A DNA stretch of 32,537 nucleotides from CAYVAP01 sp964343195 (GTDB lineage: Bacteria; Bacteroidota; Bacteroidia; J057), in NCBI GenBank assembly GCA_964343195.1, contig CAYFIR010000071.1, forward strand, positions 1-32,537, read 5' to 3'. The notes under the pieces were generated by a model, which saw only the letters and a program-made list of their open reading frames with translations, did no database searches and had not been told where the DNA came from. Made by a program: the position numbers and the translations under genes. Each line of letters starts with the position of its first letter. Within the stretch, counting starts at the first letter, position 1. This document shows positions 16,969 through 24,488 of the stretch, one piece after another.

Positions 16969-17041
16969 AGGTATGGAGTATATGGGGATATGGAGGTAAA
17001 TCACTGCTTGGGCCCTTCATGCCTTCATTTCCTCCATACCT
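16969..17041. repeat. Inverted repeat in a degenerate TATGGGG-type tract
   Basis: AGGTATGGAG (16969-16978) and CTCCATACCT (17032-17041) are perfectly complementary. Between them is a short tandem-like tract (TATATGGGGATATGGAGG) that resembles a similar tract on the minus strand at 30700-30790. It lies downstream of the UbiA-like gene and upstream of the methyltransferase, so it may end or regulate one of these transcripts. Confidence 0.45.
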
Positions 17042-17127
17042 GTTCAGTATAGTTATTTTGGATCTCCTACTTAGAATAAAATGGATGCACTTTGATGCAG
17101 GCACCGTATCCCGCTTTCTACCCGTCA

Positions 17128-17973
17128 TCAAATCAGCCAGATCAGGGCGGGAAAAATAAACACTGCATCTCCCCAGATTCGATAGCGCTCGCCTGCCCCA
17201 AACCATCCTTCTGCATAGCTCACCATGACTAACAGGCTCAGCATCAGCAAATATACGCCCTGGAGTTTAAGTAAAACTAGACTCAAATTTTCGACAACTC
17301 CCATCACGCCAAAGCCAATGACCAGTACAGCAAAAGCAATCGCTCCAATAAGTCCCCTGGCCCGGCGAGGCCCGATGGCCCGCACAAAGGAAGTATGCCC
17401 ATCTTTTTCGTCAATTTCCCGCTCATATAGCGAGAAGAACAGCAGGTTAATCAGGGCCATCAGGAAAAACTGGACAAAGACCGCCACCGTCCCTTCGGGC
17501 CATTCTCCCCAACCAAAAATAAGCGGACCGCCCCATACTCCTGCGGCATAAATAATCCCTACCCCAAATTCTTTGGTGAACAGCCAGGAGATGCGCTCTC
17601 CGACCCAATAGACCAGCCCCAGGTGAACCAGTACGATTCCTCCCATGACATACCCCAGGATCCAAAGCTCGGGGGGAGCCATAAATGGGATCCAGGTCAT
17701 GCAGCTGATGAGGGCTATTGCCCAGACTACCAGAATGGGTTTGAAAAACCGGTAGTGGAACTTATGCCGAGGCGTAGAGGCCCGCTCCTTCAACCGGTAG
17801 GCGTCGAGCAGGTGATCAGCCGTATAGATTACCCACACACTGAGTGGAAGCGCCAGCCACCAGATCAGGGGCATCTCCTGACCAAGCCAATACTTCGCCA
17901 GGCTACCGGAGGCGATGGCTCCAATGACCACATCCAGGCTCAAAATACGGGCTATTTGGTAGACGCGACGCAT
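17128..17973 (-). CDS. UbiA-superfamily-like membrane protein
   Basis: The 281-residue protein has eight or so hydrophobic helices. D53 and D57 in YTADHLLDAYR resemble the first Asp-rich motif (DxxxD) of UbiA prenyltransferases. The second cytoplasmic loop, YEREIDEKDGHTS, resembles their second Asp-rich motif. The canonical NDxxDxxxD form is not present, so the substrate may differ from quinone precursors. Such reduced UbiA-like proteins occur in Bacteroidota without known product. The gene lies 9 bases after folK on the same strand, so the two are likely co-transcribed. The start ATG is at 17971-17973. Function is uncertain beyond a membrane enzyme related to prenyl transfer. Confidence 0.65.
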   Translation of the reverse strand: MRRVYQIARILSLDVVIGAIASGSLAKYWLGQEMPLIWWLALPLSVWVIYTADHLLDAYRLKERASTPRHKFHYRFFKPILVVWAIALISCMTWIPFMAPPELWILGYVMGGIVLVHLGLVYWVGERISWLFTKEFGVGIIYAAGVWGGPLIFGWGEWPEGTVAVFVQFFLMALINLLFFSLYEREIDEKDGHTSFVRAIGPRRARGLIGAIAFAVLVIGFGVMGVVENLSLVLLKLQGVYLLMLSLLVMVSYAEGWFGAGERYRIWGDAVFIFPALIWLI

Positions 17974-17982
17974 GGACTTGAA

Positions 17983-18489
17983 TTAGGTTGAGGTCGAGAT
18001 TTCAGTGGACAAAATGGGCGCTGCAAAGATCCTGATACCAGTATGCCCAAGCTGATCGATCAGTCGTTGAATGGGCGTTCCCTTCTCATCCATCCACTCA
18101 GGCTCAAGTTCCGCAAGGGGAACCAGCACAAAATCACGCTCCTGATAGTAGGGATGTGGCAGGCTCAGATGTGGCGTTTCAACTATTTTACGCTGAAAAT
18201 CGACGATGTCAATATCTATCAGCCTTGGTCCCCACTTCTGGATTCGAATTCGCCCCATGGTTTGTTCCACCGAAAGGACAGTTTCCAGCAATTTCTCTTC
18301 ACTTCCCGCCCAGGAAACCTCACACACGATGTTCAGGAAAATATCCTGCTCGGTGATCCCCCAGGGTTCGGTCTGGTAAATGGAAGAACAGCGCAGCAGG
18401 CGCACCTCCTGCTCCCAGAGCAAGCCCAGGGCTTTTTGCAAATTGGCGATGCGATCTCCTTCATTGGTACCTAGCCCTAAAAATATCAT
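17983..18489 (-). CDS. folK: 6-hydroxymethyl-7,8-dihydropterin pyrophosphokinase
   Basis: FolK transfers pyrophosphate from ATP to 6-hydroxymethyl-dihydropterin in folate synthesis. The 168-residue protein has LGLGTNEGDRIANLQ (4-18), SIYQTEPWG (36-44), the ATP/Mg signature QKWGPRLIDIDI (84-95) with D92 and D94, and LPHPYYQERDFVLVPLAEL (110-128). These are complete and in order. A perfect -7-like box lies only a few bases before the ATG, so the message may be leaderless. The gene is divergent from sppA and followed by the UbiA-like gene after 9 bases. Confidence 0.94.
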   Translation of the reverse strand: MIFLGLGTNEGDRIANLQKALGLLWEQEVRLLRCSSIYQTEPWGITEQDIFLNIVCEVSWAGSEEKLLETVLSVEQTMGRIRIQKWGPRLIDIDIVDFQRKIVETPHLSLPHPYYQERDFVLVPLAELEPEWMDEKGTPIQRLIDQLGHTGIRIFAAPILSTEISTST

Positions 18490-18493
18490 TGCC

Positions 18494-18501
18494 CAAAGAT
18501 A
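18494..18501 (-). promoter_or_regulatory. Perfect -7-like box immediately before folK
   Basis: The minus strand reads TATCTTTG, an exact TAnnTTTG match, ending 4 bases before the folK ATG. No good TTTG was found 19-21 bases upstream. If it is real, transcription would start at or inside the first codons and give a leaderless mRNA. It may be a chance match. Confidence 0.3.
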
Positions 18502-18517
18502 GCGGGTTTCACTAGAT

Positions 18518-18548
18518 TTTGGACATTTGCATATAGGCTGTAAGTTCT
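18518..18548 (+). promoter_or_regulatory. Possible sppA promoter
   Basis: TTTG (18518-18521), a 19-base spacer and TAAGTTCT (18541-18548) approximate the Bacteroidota promoter pattern with two mismatches in the -7 box. The sppA ATG is 54 bases downstream. Confidence 0.3.
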
Positions 18549-18602
18549 CGTCCTTACCAACGACCTATCTTCCAAAACAGAAATCTATACCACTATATTC
18601 CC

Positions 18603-20375
18603 ATGAAATTCTTTCGATCGTTTCTAGCAAGTTTTCTGGCAGTCATCGCTGCCATACTGATCGGGATACCCCTCATATTCATTTTTGTGGGTGGCCTGAT
18701 CGCGAGCTTTAATAAAACTCCCGAGATCAAGGTTCCCAACCATGCCGTCCTTGAAATGAAGCTCAATGGCCCCATCGTGGAGAATGCCAGCACAGAAGCC
18801 GAGCCATTCAAGTTCGATGAACTCAGCACCTTTGGCATTAGCACCAATAAACTGGGCCTGTACCAGATTGTCGCCTCCATCGAAAATGCAGCCAAGGATG
18901 ACCGCGTTGACGGAATTTACCTGCACCTGGGACCTGGGGTACAAACTGGCTGGGCCAACCTCAAGTCGATCCGCGATGCGCTGATCGACTTTCAGAACAG
19001 CGGCAAGTTCATCTATGCTTACTCTGAGGTGTTCACCGAAAACACCTACTACCTCGCCAGTGTAGCCGACTCTGTTTTCATGGCGCCTGAAGGCATCATG
19101 GAGTTCAATGGCCTGGTTGCCAGCCCGACCTTCTACGCGGGCCTTTTTGAGAAAATCGACCTGCAACCCAAAATCTTCAAGGTAGGTACCTATAAGTCTG
19201 CCGTTGAGCCCTATATCCGCAAGGATATGTCCGAGGCAAACAAAGAGCAAACCAGCATTTACCTCGGCGATATCTGGAATACCTTCCTGGAGGAAGTTTC
19301 TACTAGCCGCAACATGAGCCGCAGCGACCTGGATCAGAAGGCCAGCCAGTTCATTTTTGGAGACGGAAAATCTGCCGCCCGCCAGGGTCTGATAGACCGG
19401 ACCGCCCACGAGCATGAAATTCTGAGCCTACTTGCACAGGCGAGTGATCAGGGTGATGCCAAGCCCCAAACCTTGAGCTTTGCCAAGTACATGCGCGTAC
19501 CTGCCAGCAAGGAGCGTCTCGCGACCAACCGCATTGCCGTGATCTTTGCTGAGGGAGCCATCCAGTCCGGAAAAAGTACAGATGGTGTCATCGGTTCTCA
19601 AACCGTAGTCGAGCAACTGCGCAAAGCCCGCGAAGACGACAATGTGAAAGCCGTGGTCTTCCGCATCAACAGCCCAGGCGGCAGCGCCCTGGCTTCTGAT
19701 GTCATCGCGGAGGAAGTCCGCCTGACCAGCGAAGAAAAGCCCATTGTGGCTTCCTTTGGCAACGTAGCGGCCTCAGGGGGCTACTACATCGCGGCGAAGT
19801 GTGACCACATCTTCGCACAGCCCAATACCATTACTGGCTCCATCGGAATCTTTGCCATCCTCTACGACGCCAAGGCCGCGATCAACAACAACCTGGGCAT
19901 CACCTTCGATGCCGTTGAGACCAACGAGTCTGCGAACTTTGGCAATCCTTTCTTCCCGATGACCCCTGCCGAGGAGGCCCTGCTGCAACGCTATGTCGAG
20001 CGTGGCTATGGTTCCTTTATCGAGACCGTGCGTTCGGGACGCGAATTTGCTGACTCCGCTGCGGTGGACAAGGTGGGCCAGGGCCGTGTATGGTCTGGTC
20101 TGGCAGCCATCGACATCAACCTCGTGGACGAAATGGGCGACCTGAGTGATGCCATTGCCTACGCTGCCGAACAGGCCGGCCTGGGCGACGACTACATGAT
20201 GCGCCTGCTGCCCAAGCCAAAAAATGTCTTCGAAGAACTGATGGAGACCATGACCGAGACTACTATCCGTGGCAATGTGCCGATGTATGACGAGATGCAG
20301 GAGCTGGAAAAGCTCAAGCAGCGCATCCCAGGCTCTGGCATGTACATGCTGATGCCGGAGATGGAGATTCGGTAG
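18603..20375 (+). CDS. sppA: Signal peptide peptidase SppA, 67K type
   Basis: SppA is a membrane-bound serine protease that degrades cleaved signal peptides. The protein has 590 residues, the length of the double-domain (67K) form. A single N-terminal membrane segment runs from about residue 9 to 35. The general-base lysine is K198 in KVGTYKSAVEPY in the first domain. The nucleophile S391 lies in NVAASGGYYIAAKCD in the second domain, preceded by FRINSPGGSALASD (353-366). The ITGSIG segment follows, as in the family. The bulk of the enzyme faces the periplasm. It is a single-gene unit, divergent from folK and followed by a heptamer array and a terminator. Confidence 0.95.
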   Translation: MKFFRSFLASFLAVIAAILIGIPLIFIFVGGLIASFNKTPEIKVPNHAVLEMKLNGPIVENASTEAEPFKFDELSTFGISTNKLGLYQIVASIENAAKDDRVDGIYLHLGPGVQTGWANLKSIRDALIDFQNSGKFIYAYSEVFTENTYYLASVADSVFMAPEGIMEFNGLVASPTFYAGLFEKIDLQPKIFKVGTYKSAVEPYIRKDMSEANKEQTSIYLGDIWNTFLEEVSTSRNMSRSDLDQKASQFIFGDGKSAARQGLIDRTAHEHEILSLLAQASDQGDAKPQTLSFAKYMRVPASKERLATNRIAVIFAEGAIQSGKSTDGVIGSQTVVEQLRKAREDDNVKAVVFRINSPGGSALASDVIAEEVRLTSEEKPIVASFGNVAASGGYYIAAKCDHIFAQPNTITGSIGIFAILYDAKAAINNNLGITFDAVETNESANFGNPFFPMTPAEEALLQRYVERGYGSFIETVRSGREFADSAAVDKVGQGRVWSGLAAIDINLVDEMGDLSDAIAYAAEQAGLGDDYMMRLLPKPKNVFEELMETMTETTIRGNVPMYDEMQELEKLKQRIPGSGMYMLMPEMEIR

Positions 20376-20380
20376 GTTGA

Positions 20381-20414
20381 AGTTCGGAGTTCGGAGTTCG
20401 GAGTTCGGAGTTCG
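20381..20414 (+). repeat. Heptamer tandem array (AGTTCGG)
   Basis: Four complete copies of AGTTCGG and a fifth lacking its last base follow one another from 5 bases after the sppA stop. A closely related array (GGAGTTG) lies at 30588-30643, again just behind a stop codon. Confidence 0.9.
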
Positions 20415-20441
20415 TAATTGAGATACGATGTTGAGATAACT

Positions 20442-20485
20442 CCGTCCCAATGGCTTTGGCTGTTGGGGCGGTTTCTTGTTTATGT
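20442..20485 (+). terminator. Probable sppA terminator
   Basis: CCGTCCCAATGGC and GGCTGTTGGGGCGG form an imperfect GC-rich stem closed by a short T-rich loop, followed by TTTCTTGTTT. It lies 67 bases after the sppA stop, behind the heptamer array. Confidence 0.6.
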
Positions 20486-20670
20486 GGGAATTACACTCAA
20501 CCTTCTGGTCAATTCCAGAAAATATCAAGCGGATGCGTTGCATTCGCTCGTGAGCTTCTGAGAAGCGAAACGTAGCGTCCTTGCGTCTCTGACGCCCATT
20601 TGCGGTTCCTTCAAGCCATTTTGTGTGGGTGAATGAATAAGTTATCTTTCAGTGGCAATACCATACCACC
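20486..20670. other. Spacer before the 196-residue gene
   Basis: No supported gene. The part at about 20525-20610 contains CGTAGCGTCCTTGCGTCTCTG, whose wording resembles the palindromic repeat at 21929-22070, and may be a decayed repeat copy. Confidence 0.35.
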
Positions 20671-21261
20671 ATGAATCCATTTCACCCCATTAGAGGCAAA
20701 CAAGTCGGCTTTCCTCAAGGGTTTCTTAGGCGAGATTACTCCCCCCAGTTAGCCTATGAAAGCCTTCGACTTTCTCCAGTTGTAAACTTTGGAGAATTTT
20801 TCCGGCATTACGATCAAGGCTTTAAAAAAGGAGAGGAGTCAAGAAATAGAATTGAGTCCAGAATTATGAATAGTCTGGGGCAGCTCCAAATGGAGCAACA
20901 AATCCAGCTTTCCGATTTTCTGGAATTTTGTACTCAACGATACTGGAACGTCAGTTACCTGTTTAGCTCATGGGAAGATCGTATGGCATTAGAACTGGCA
21001 CTTGAACAGCCCAATCAGCCGACCTCGATGTCTTGGATTTTGGATTTCCTACAGAGTGGCAAGCCCCAAAGAGCCATACAGAGTGCTAAGGGGTACTTCT
21101 TTTCGAGTCAAAAAAGAAACGAATACTTCTCCGTACTTGAAGCTGACCTAATCCTCAAATCAGCCAGGTTCGGCAATCAAAAACAAGAGATCTCCGAAAT
21201 TGAATACCGTAGAAAAAAGCAAATCGCTATGGAAAAACTAGGACGAATAATTCAACCATAA
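20671..21261 (+). CDS. Hypothetical cytoplasmic protein, 196 residues
   Basis: The protein has no signal peptide or membrane segment. It is rich in Gln, Glu, Ser and Arg with predicted helices throughout, notably NRIESRIMNSLGQLQMEQQI (60-80) and ISEIEYRRKKQIAMEKLG near the end. The centre, TQRYWNVSYLFSSWEDRMALEL, is aromatic. Coding DNA here is visibly AT-richer and less codon-biased than sppA or fdhF. It lies alone between a terminator and a damaged lipoprotein gene, which points to acquired or poorly expressed DNA. I do not recognise a family and no function can be given. The start ATG at 20671 gives the longest frame. Confidence 0.55.
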   Translation: MNPFHPIRGKQVGFPQGFLRRDYSPQLAYESLRLSPVVNFGEFFRHYDQGFKKGEESRNRIESRIMNSLGQLQMEQQIQLSDFLEFCTQRYWNVSYLFSSWEDRMALELALEQPNQPTSMSWILDFLQSGKPQRAIQSAKGYFFSSQKRNEYFSVLEADLILKSARFGNQKQEISEIEYRRKKQIAMEKLGRIIQP

Positions 21262-21404
21262 AAAGGCTGAAGACTATGCTGAGATCACATTATATGTTCA
21301 TTGATACAATTCAGATTTTTGCGAACCAATGATGATAAGACCAATTGCATTGCCCCCGCTCTCCCAGATTTTGCCTAAATTCCCTCTAAACCAATTCCAT
21401 CCTC

Positions 21405-21855
21405 ATGCGCTTTTCCACCCTCACTTTCTTTGCTCTGATGATCACCCTGATCGCCTGCGATCAAAACGCCATTTCTCCCACCGAAATCTCGCCTGTGCTG
21501 GAAGAACTGGGGTCTCCCGAAAGCATCCTCAATCGTATTTGATGGGAGCCGAGTCCGCCTAAACGACCGAACCGGTTTGCGCCGGGTATATGCAGCATGT
21601 GAAAGCGACACCGACGATGAGGAACAATGCTTTGCCTTCGTCTATCCCATTTCCTACCTCATGCCCGATAGCTCTACCGTGACCGTGGCAAGCGAAGAAA
21701 GTCCTGCCCTGCGCCGCTGGTATGCCGCCAATCCCCGCTACACTGAGGAACCTACCCTCCTGTTTCCGGTGGATGTGGTCTTCGACAATGGCAACACCGC
21801 GACCCTCAACAGTGAGCGAGCCCTGCGCCGCGCCTGGGCCAGTTGTGGGGACTGA
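21405..21855 (+). pseudogene. Frameshifted lipoprotein gene
   Basis: ATG at 21405 opens MRFSTLTFFALMITLIACDQ, a lipoprotein signal with lipobox LIAC, and the frame stops at TGA 21540-21542 after 45 codons. The +1 frame continues without a stop from about 21520 to TGA 21853-21855 with coherent protein: SSIVFDGSRVRLNDRTGLRR, ACESDTDDEEQCFAFVYPIS and a final SERALRRAWASCGD. The two parts join naturally near 21520-21540 if one base is skipped. The repaired product would have about 149 residues with four cysteines after the lipid-carrying one, which suggests disulfides. The shift could be a true mutation, a sequencing error or, less likely, programmed frameshifting. The family is not recognised. 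Confidence 0.6.
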
Positions 21856-21863
21856 TTGATCCA

Positions 21864-21914
21864 CTAAGTCGGACTACCCGGCAGCCCCGCACACGGCCAC
21901 GAAGTCCGACTTAG
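21864..21914. repeat. Perfect 12-bp inverted repeat
   Basis: CTAAGTCGGACT (21864-21875) and AGTCCGACTTAG (21903-21914) are perfect complements with a 27-base GC-rich loop. It begins 8 bases after the stop of the lipoprotein frame. It may be a terminator without a T run or one end of a mobile repeat. Confidence 0.6.
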
Positions 21915-21928
21915 CGGGGACGCTGAGA

Positions 21929-22070
21929 AGTAGAAATTCCACGCGGAGAAAGAGGAGACGCGGATGTAACATTCCGGTTTGTCGGAAGGTATTTGCAGAA
22001 AAGCGCTTCTTCTCCGCGTCTCTGCGTCTACCGCTATGCGGCATCTTCGATCCGCGTGAAAAATAGAAAT
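21929..22070. repeat. Palindromic CGCGGAGA-type repeat element
   Basis: ACGCGGAGAA (21941-21950) and TTCTCCGCGT (22010-22019) are perfect complements. The outer flanks TTCCACGCGGA and TCCGCGTGAAA form a second inverted pair. The interior contains variants of the phrase TCTCTGCGTCT, which I recall as common in dispersed palindromic repeats of many bacteria. There is no coding potential. It lies between the damaged lipoprotein gene and the 3' end of the FdhF-type gene. Confidence 0.5.
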
Positions 22071-22119
22071 CCGACTCGCTCTCAATTCATAGTTCCTTGG
22101 CTATCTCATACAGAAACCG

Positions 22120-24429
22120 CTACCCGCTCACCATCTGCTTCTCAACCGTCACCTTCACCGACTTGCTGATCGGCGTGTGGCTCTTATCGGCATACTGGTC
22201 GATGGGGATCAGGACGTTGGTTTCGGGGAAATAGGCCGCGAGATTCCCCTGGGGAATGTCGTAGGGCACGATGAGGAAGTTCCTCGCACGGCGTTCGACG
22301 CCATCATAACGGCTGATCAGATCCACCTTATCCAGTCGTTGCAGCCCCAGTCGGGACGCATCCTCGCGATTCATAAAGATCACCCGACGTTCGTTGTAAA
22401 CGCCCCGGTAGCGGTCGTCCAGGCCGTAGATGGTGGTGTTGTACTGGTCGTGAGAGCGAATGGTCATCAGCAAAAATTCGTCTCCAGCCAGTCGGTGATC
22501 CGGCAGCTTGCACACGGAAAACTGTGCCTTTCCACCGGGCAGTTTGGAGAAGTCTGCCACCCGGGCGTTGTTGGGCAGGTCGAAGCCAGCCCCTTTGGAG
22601 CGGTCGGTATATTGGTCGAATCCCGAGAACACCGCAGCAATTTTCTCCCGAATCAGGTCATAATCCTGGCCATAGCTGAGCCAGTCAATGGAATGCCCAT
22701 CGCCGAAGTAGGCATGGGCCATCCGGGCGATGATCTCGGGCTCGCTCATGAGTTCCCCGGAAGCGGGAGCCAGTTTGCCACGGGACCGATGCACGCGGCC
22801 CATGCTGTTCTCCACCGTTACGAAACGCTCCTTTTCTCCTTTCTGATCCATTTCTGAGCGTCCCAGCGTGGGAAGAATCAGTGCGGTTTTTCCCGTGACC
22901 ATGTGGGTGCGGTTGAGTTTGGTGCTAATGGAAACGGTCAGGTCGCAATTTTGCAGGGCTTGCCCGGTGTATAGCGTGTCAGAAGCGGCAGACAGGAAAT
23001 TGCCGCCCAGCGCGATGAAGACTTTGGCCTTGCCATCGTGCATGGCCTGTATGCCGTGCACCACGTCGAGGCCCTCGGTTTCCGGCGGGTCAAAGTCAAA
23101 TACCCGTTTGAAGGCGGCATTGAGTTTCTTCGAAACCATGTGGGTGATGCCCACTGTCCGGTCGCCCTGCACATTGCTGTGGCCCCGCACCGGGCAGGTG
23201 CCGCCTCCCTTGATGCCGATGCTCCCTTTGAGCAGCAACAGGTTGACGCATTCCTTGATGTTTTCGACGCCGTTTTGGTGCTGAGTCAGCCCCATGGCCC
23301 AGCAGATGATGATGCGCTTTTTCTGCGCCAGCAGGTCCACCGCCTGATCAATCAGGTCGCGGGACACGCCGCACTGGACGAGGAGTTCCTCCTCCGAATG
23401 GGCTTCCAGATCGGCCAGCAAAGCCGCGATGCCCTGCGTTTTTTGCGCAATGAAATCATGGTCAAAGACGCCGCCTTCTTCTTTGTCCCGCTGCGCCAGC
23501 TTTTTCATGATGAGCTTCAGCAGGGGCACATCCTGGTTGATTTTTACCTGGAGAAAAAGGTCCGTCAAGGCGCTGCCGCCAGCGATCAGGCCTTTGACTT
23601 TTTGCGGATTTTTGAAGCGAACCAGTCCCGCCTCCTGCAATGGGTTGACCGTGATGACTTTTCCTCCATTCGCCTTGCATTTTTCCAGAGCAGAAAGCAT
23701 GCGGGGGTGATTGGTTCCGGGGTTTTGGCCAATGACCATGACGACCTCGGCATCCTGAAAATCCTCCAGGGTGACCGACCCCTTGCCGATTCCCAGGGTC
23801 TCCGACAGGGCGGCCCCGCTGGATTCGTGGCACATGTTGGAGCAATCGGGCATGTTGTTGGTACCAAAGGCGCGGACGAACAGCCCGTACAGAAAAGCCG
23901 CCTCGTTGCTGGATCGGCCCGAGGTGTAGAAAAGGGCTTCATTGGGGTCAGCCAGTGCCTTGAGGTGGCCGGCAATGGTGGTGAATGCCTCTTCCCACGA
24001 AACGGGCTCGTAGTGCTGCTGTCCCGGTCGCAGGATCATGGGGTGGGTGAGACGACCGCTTTTCCCGATCTGAAAATCAGTCCAGTTGGACATTTCGGCC
24101 ACGGTATGCCGCTGGAAAAAGTCCGGCCCCACCCGTTGATTGGTTGCCTCCTCCGAAATGGCCTTGACGCCATTTTCGCAGTACTCTCCCAAGCTCGAAC
24201 GCTGCTCGGGGTCCGGCCACGCGCAACCCGGACAGTCAAAGCCGTCTTTTTGGTTCATCCGGAAGAGCGTGGCGACGGACTTAGCCAGTCCCATCTCCTT
24301 CAGGGCATGGCTAAAGGCTATTTTCAGGGCGGGAATACCCGCCGCAGAGGATTTGGGTTCCGTCAGCTTGATGTCCTGAAACTCTTCAGGTCCGATGATG
24401 GAGGCAGATTGCTTGTCAGGTGTAGGCAT
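22120..24429 (-). CDS. FdhF/YdeP-family molybdopterin oxidoreductase
   Basis: The 769-residue protein belongs to the DMSO-reductase superfamily, YdeP branch. Two N-terminal cysteines, C66 and C69 in FDCPGCAWPD, replace the usual four-cysteine cluster motif, as in YdeP. Molybdopterin-binding segments include FYTSGRSSNEAAFLYGLF (167-184), CSNMCHESSGAAL (196-208), and VIGQNPGTNHPRML. The C-terminal domain has MTIRSHDQYNTTIYGLDDRYRG. There is no Tat signal, so it is cytoplasmic. YdeP proteins are annotated as formate-dehydrogenase-like, but their substrates are not settled. The start ATG is at 24427-24429. It lies 59 bases after the KAS III gene on the same strand and may share its transcript. 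Confidence 0.9.
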   Translation of the reverse strand: MPTPDKQSASIIGPEEFQDIKLTEPKSSAAGIPALKIAFSHALKEMGLAKSVATLFRMNQKDGFDCPGCAWPDPEQRSSLGEYCENGVKAISEEATNQRVGPDFFQRHTVAEMSNWTDFQIGKSGRLTHPMILRPGQQHYEPVSWEEAFTTIAGHLKALADPNEALFYTSGRSSNEAAFLYGLFVRAFGTNNMPDCSNMCHESSGAALSETLGIGKGSVTLEDFQDAEVVMVIGQNPGTNHPRMLSALEKCKANGGKVITVNPLQEAGLVRFKNPQKVKGLIAGGSALTDLFLQVKINQDVPLLKLIMKKLAQRDKEEGGVFDHDFIAQKTQGIAALLADLEAHSEEELLVQCGVSRDLIDQAVDLLAQKKRIIICWAMGLTQHQNGVENIKECVNLLLLKGSIGIKGGGTCPVRGHSNVQGDRTVGITHMVSKKLNAAFKRVFDFDPPETEGLDVVHGIQAMHDGKAKVFIALGGNFLSAASDTLYTGQALQNCDLTVSISTKLNRTHMVTGKTALILPTLGRSEMDQKGEKERFVTVENSMGRVHRSRGKLAPASGELMSEPEIIARMAHAYFGDGHSIDWLSYGQDYDLIREKIAAVFSGFDQYTDRSKGAGFDLPNNARVADFSKLPGGKAQFSVCKLPDHRLAGDEFLLMTIRSHDQYNTTIYGLDDRYRGVYNERRVIFMNREDASRLGLQRLDKVDLISRYDGVERRARNFLIVPYDIPQGNLAAYFPETNVLIPIDQYADKSHTPISKSVKVTVEKQMVSG

Positions 24430-24488
24430 ATGCGAGATCAGTCAATTTGCAGATTGAACCAAGTTACAAAACGACTGCACAAAACTGA

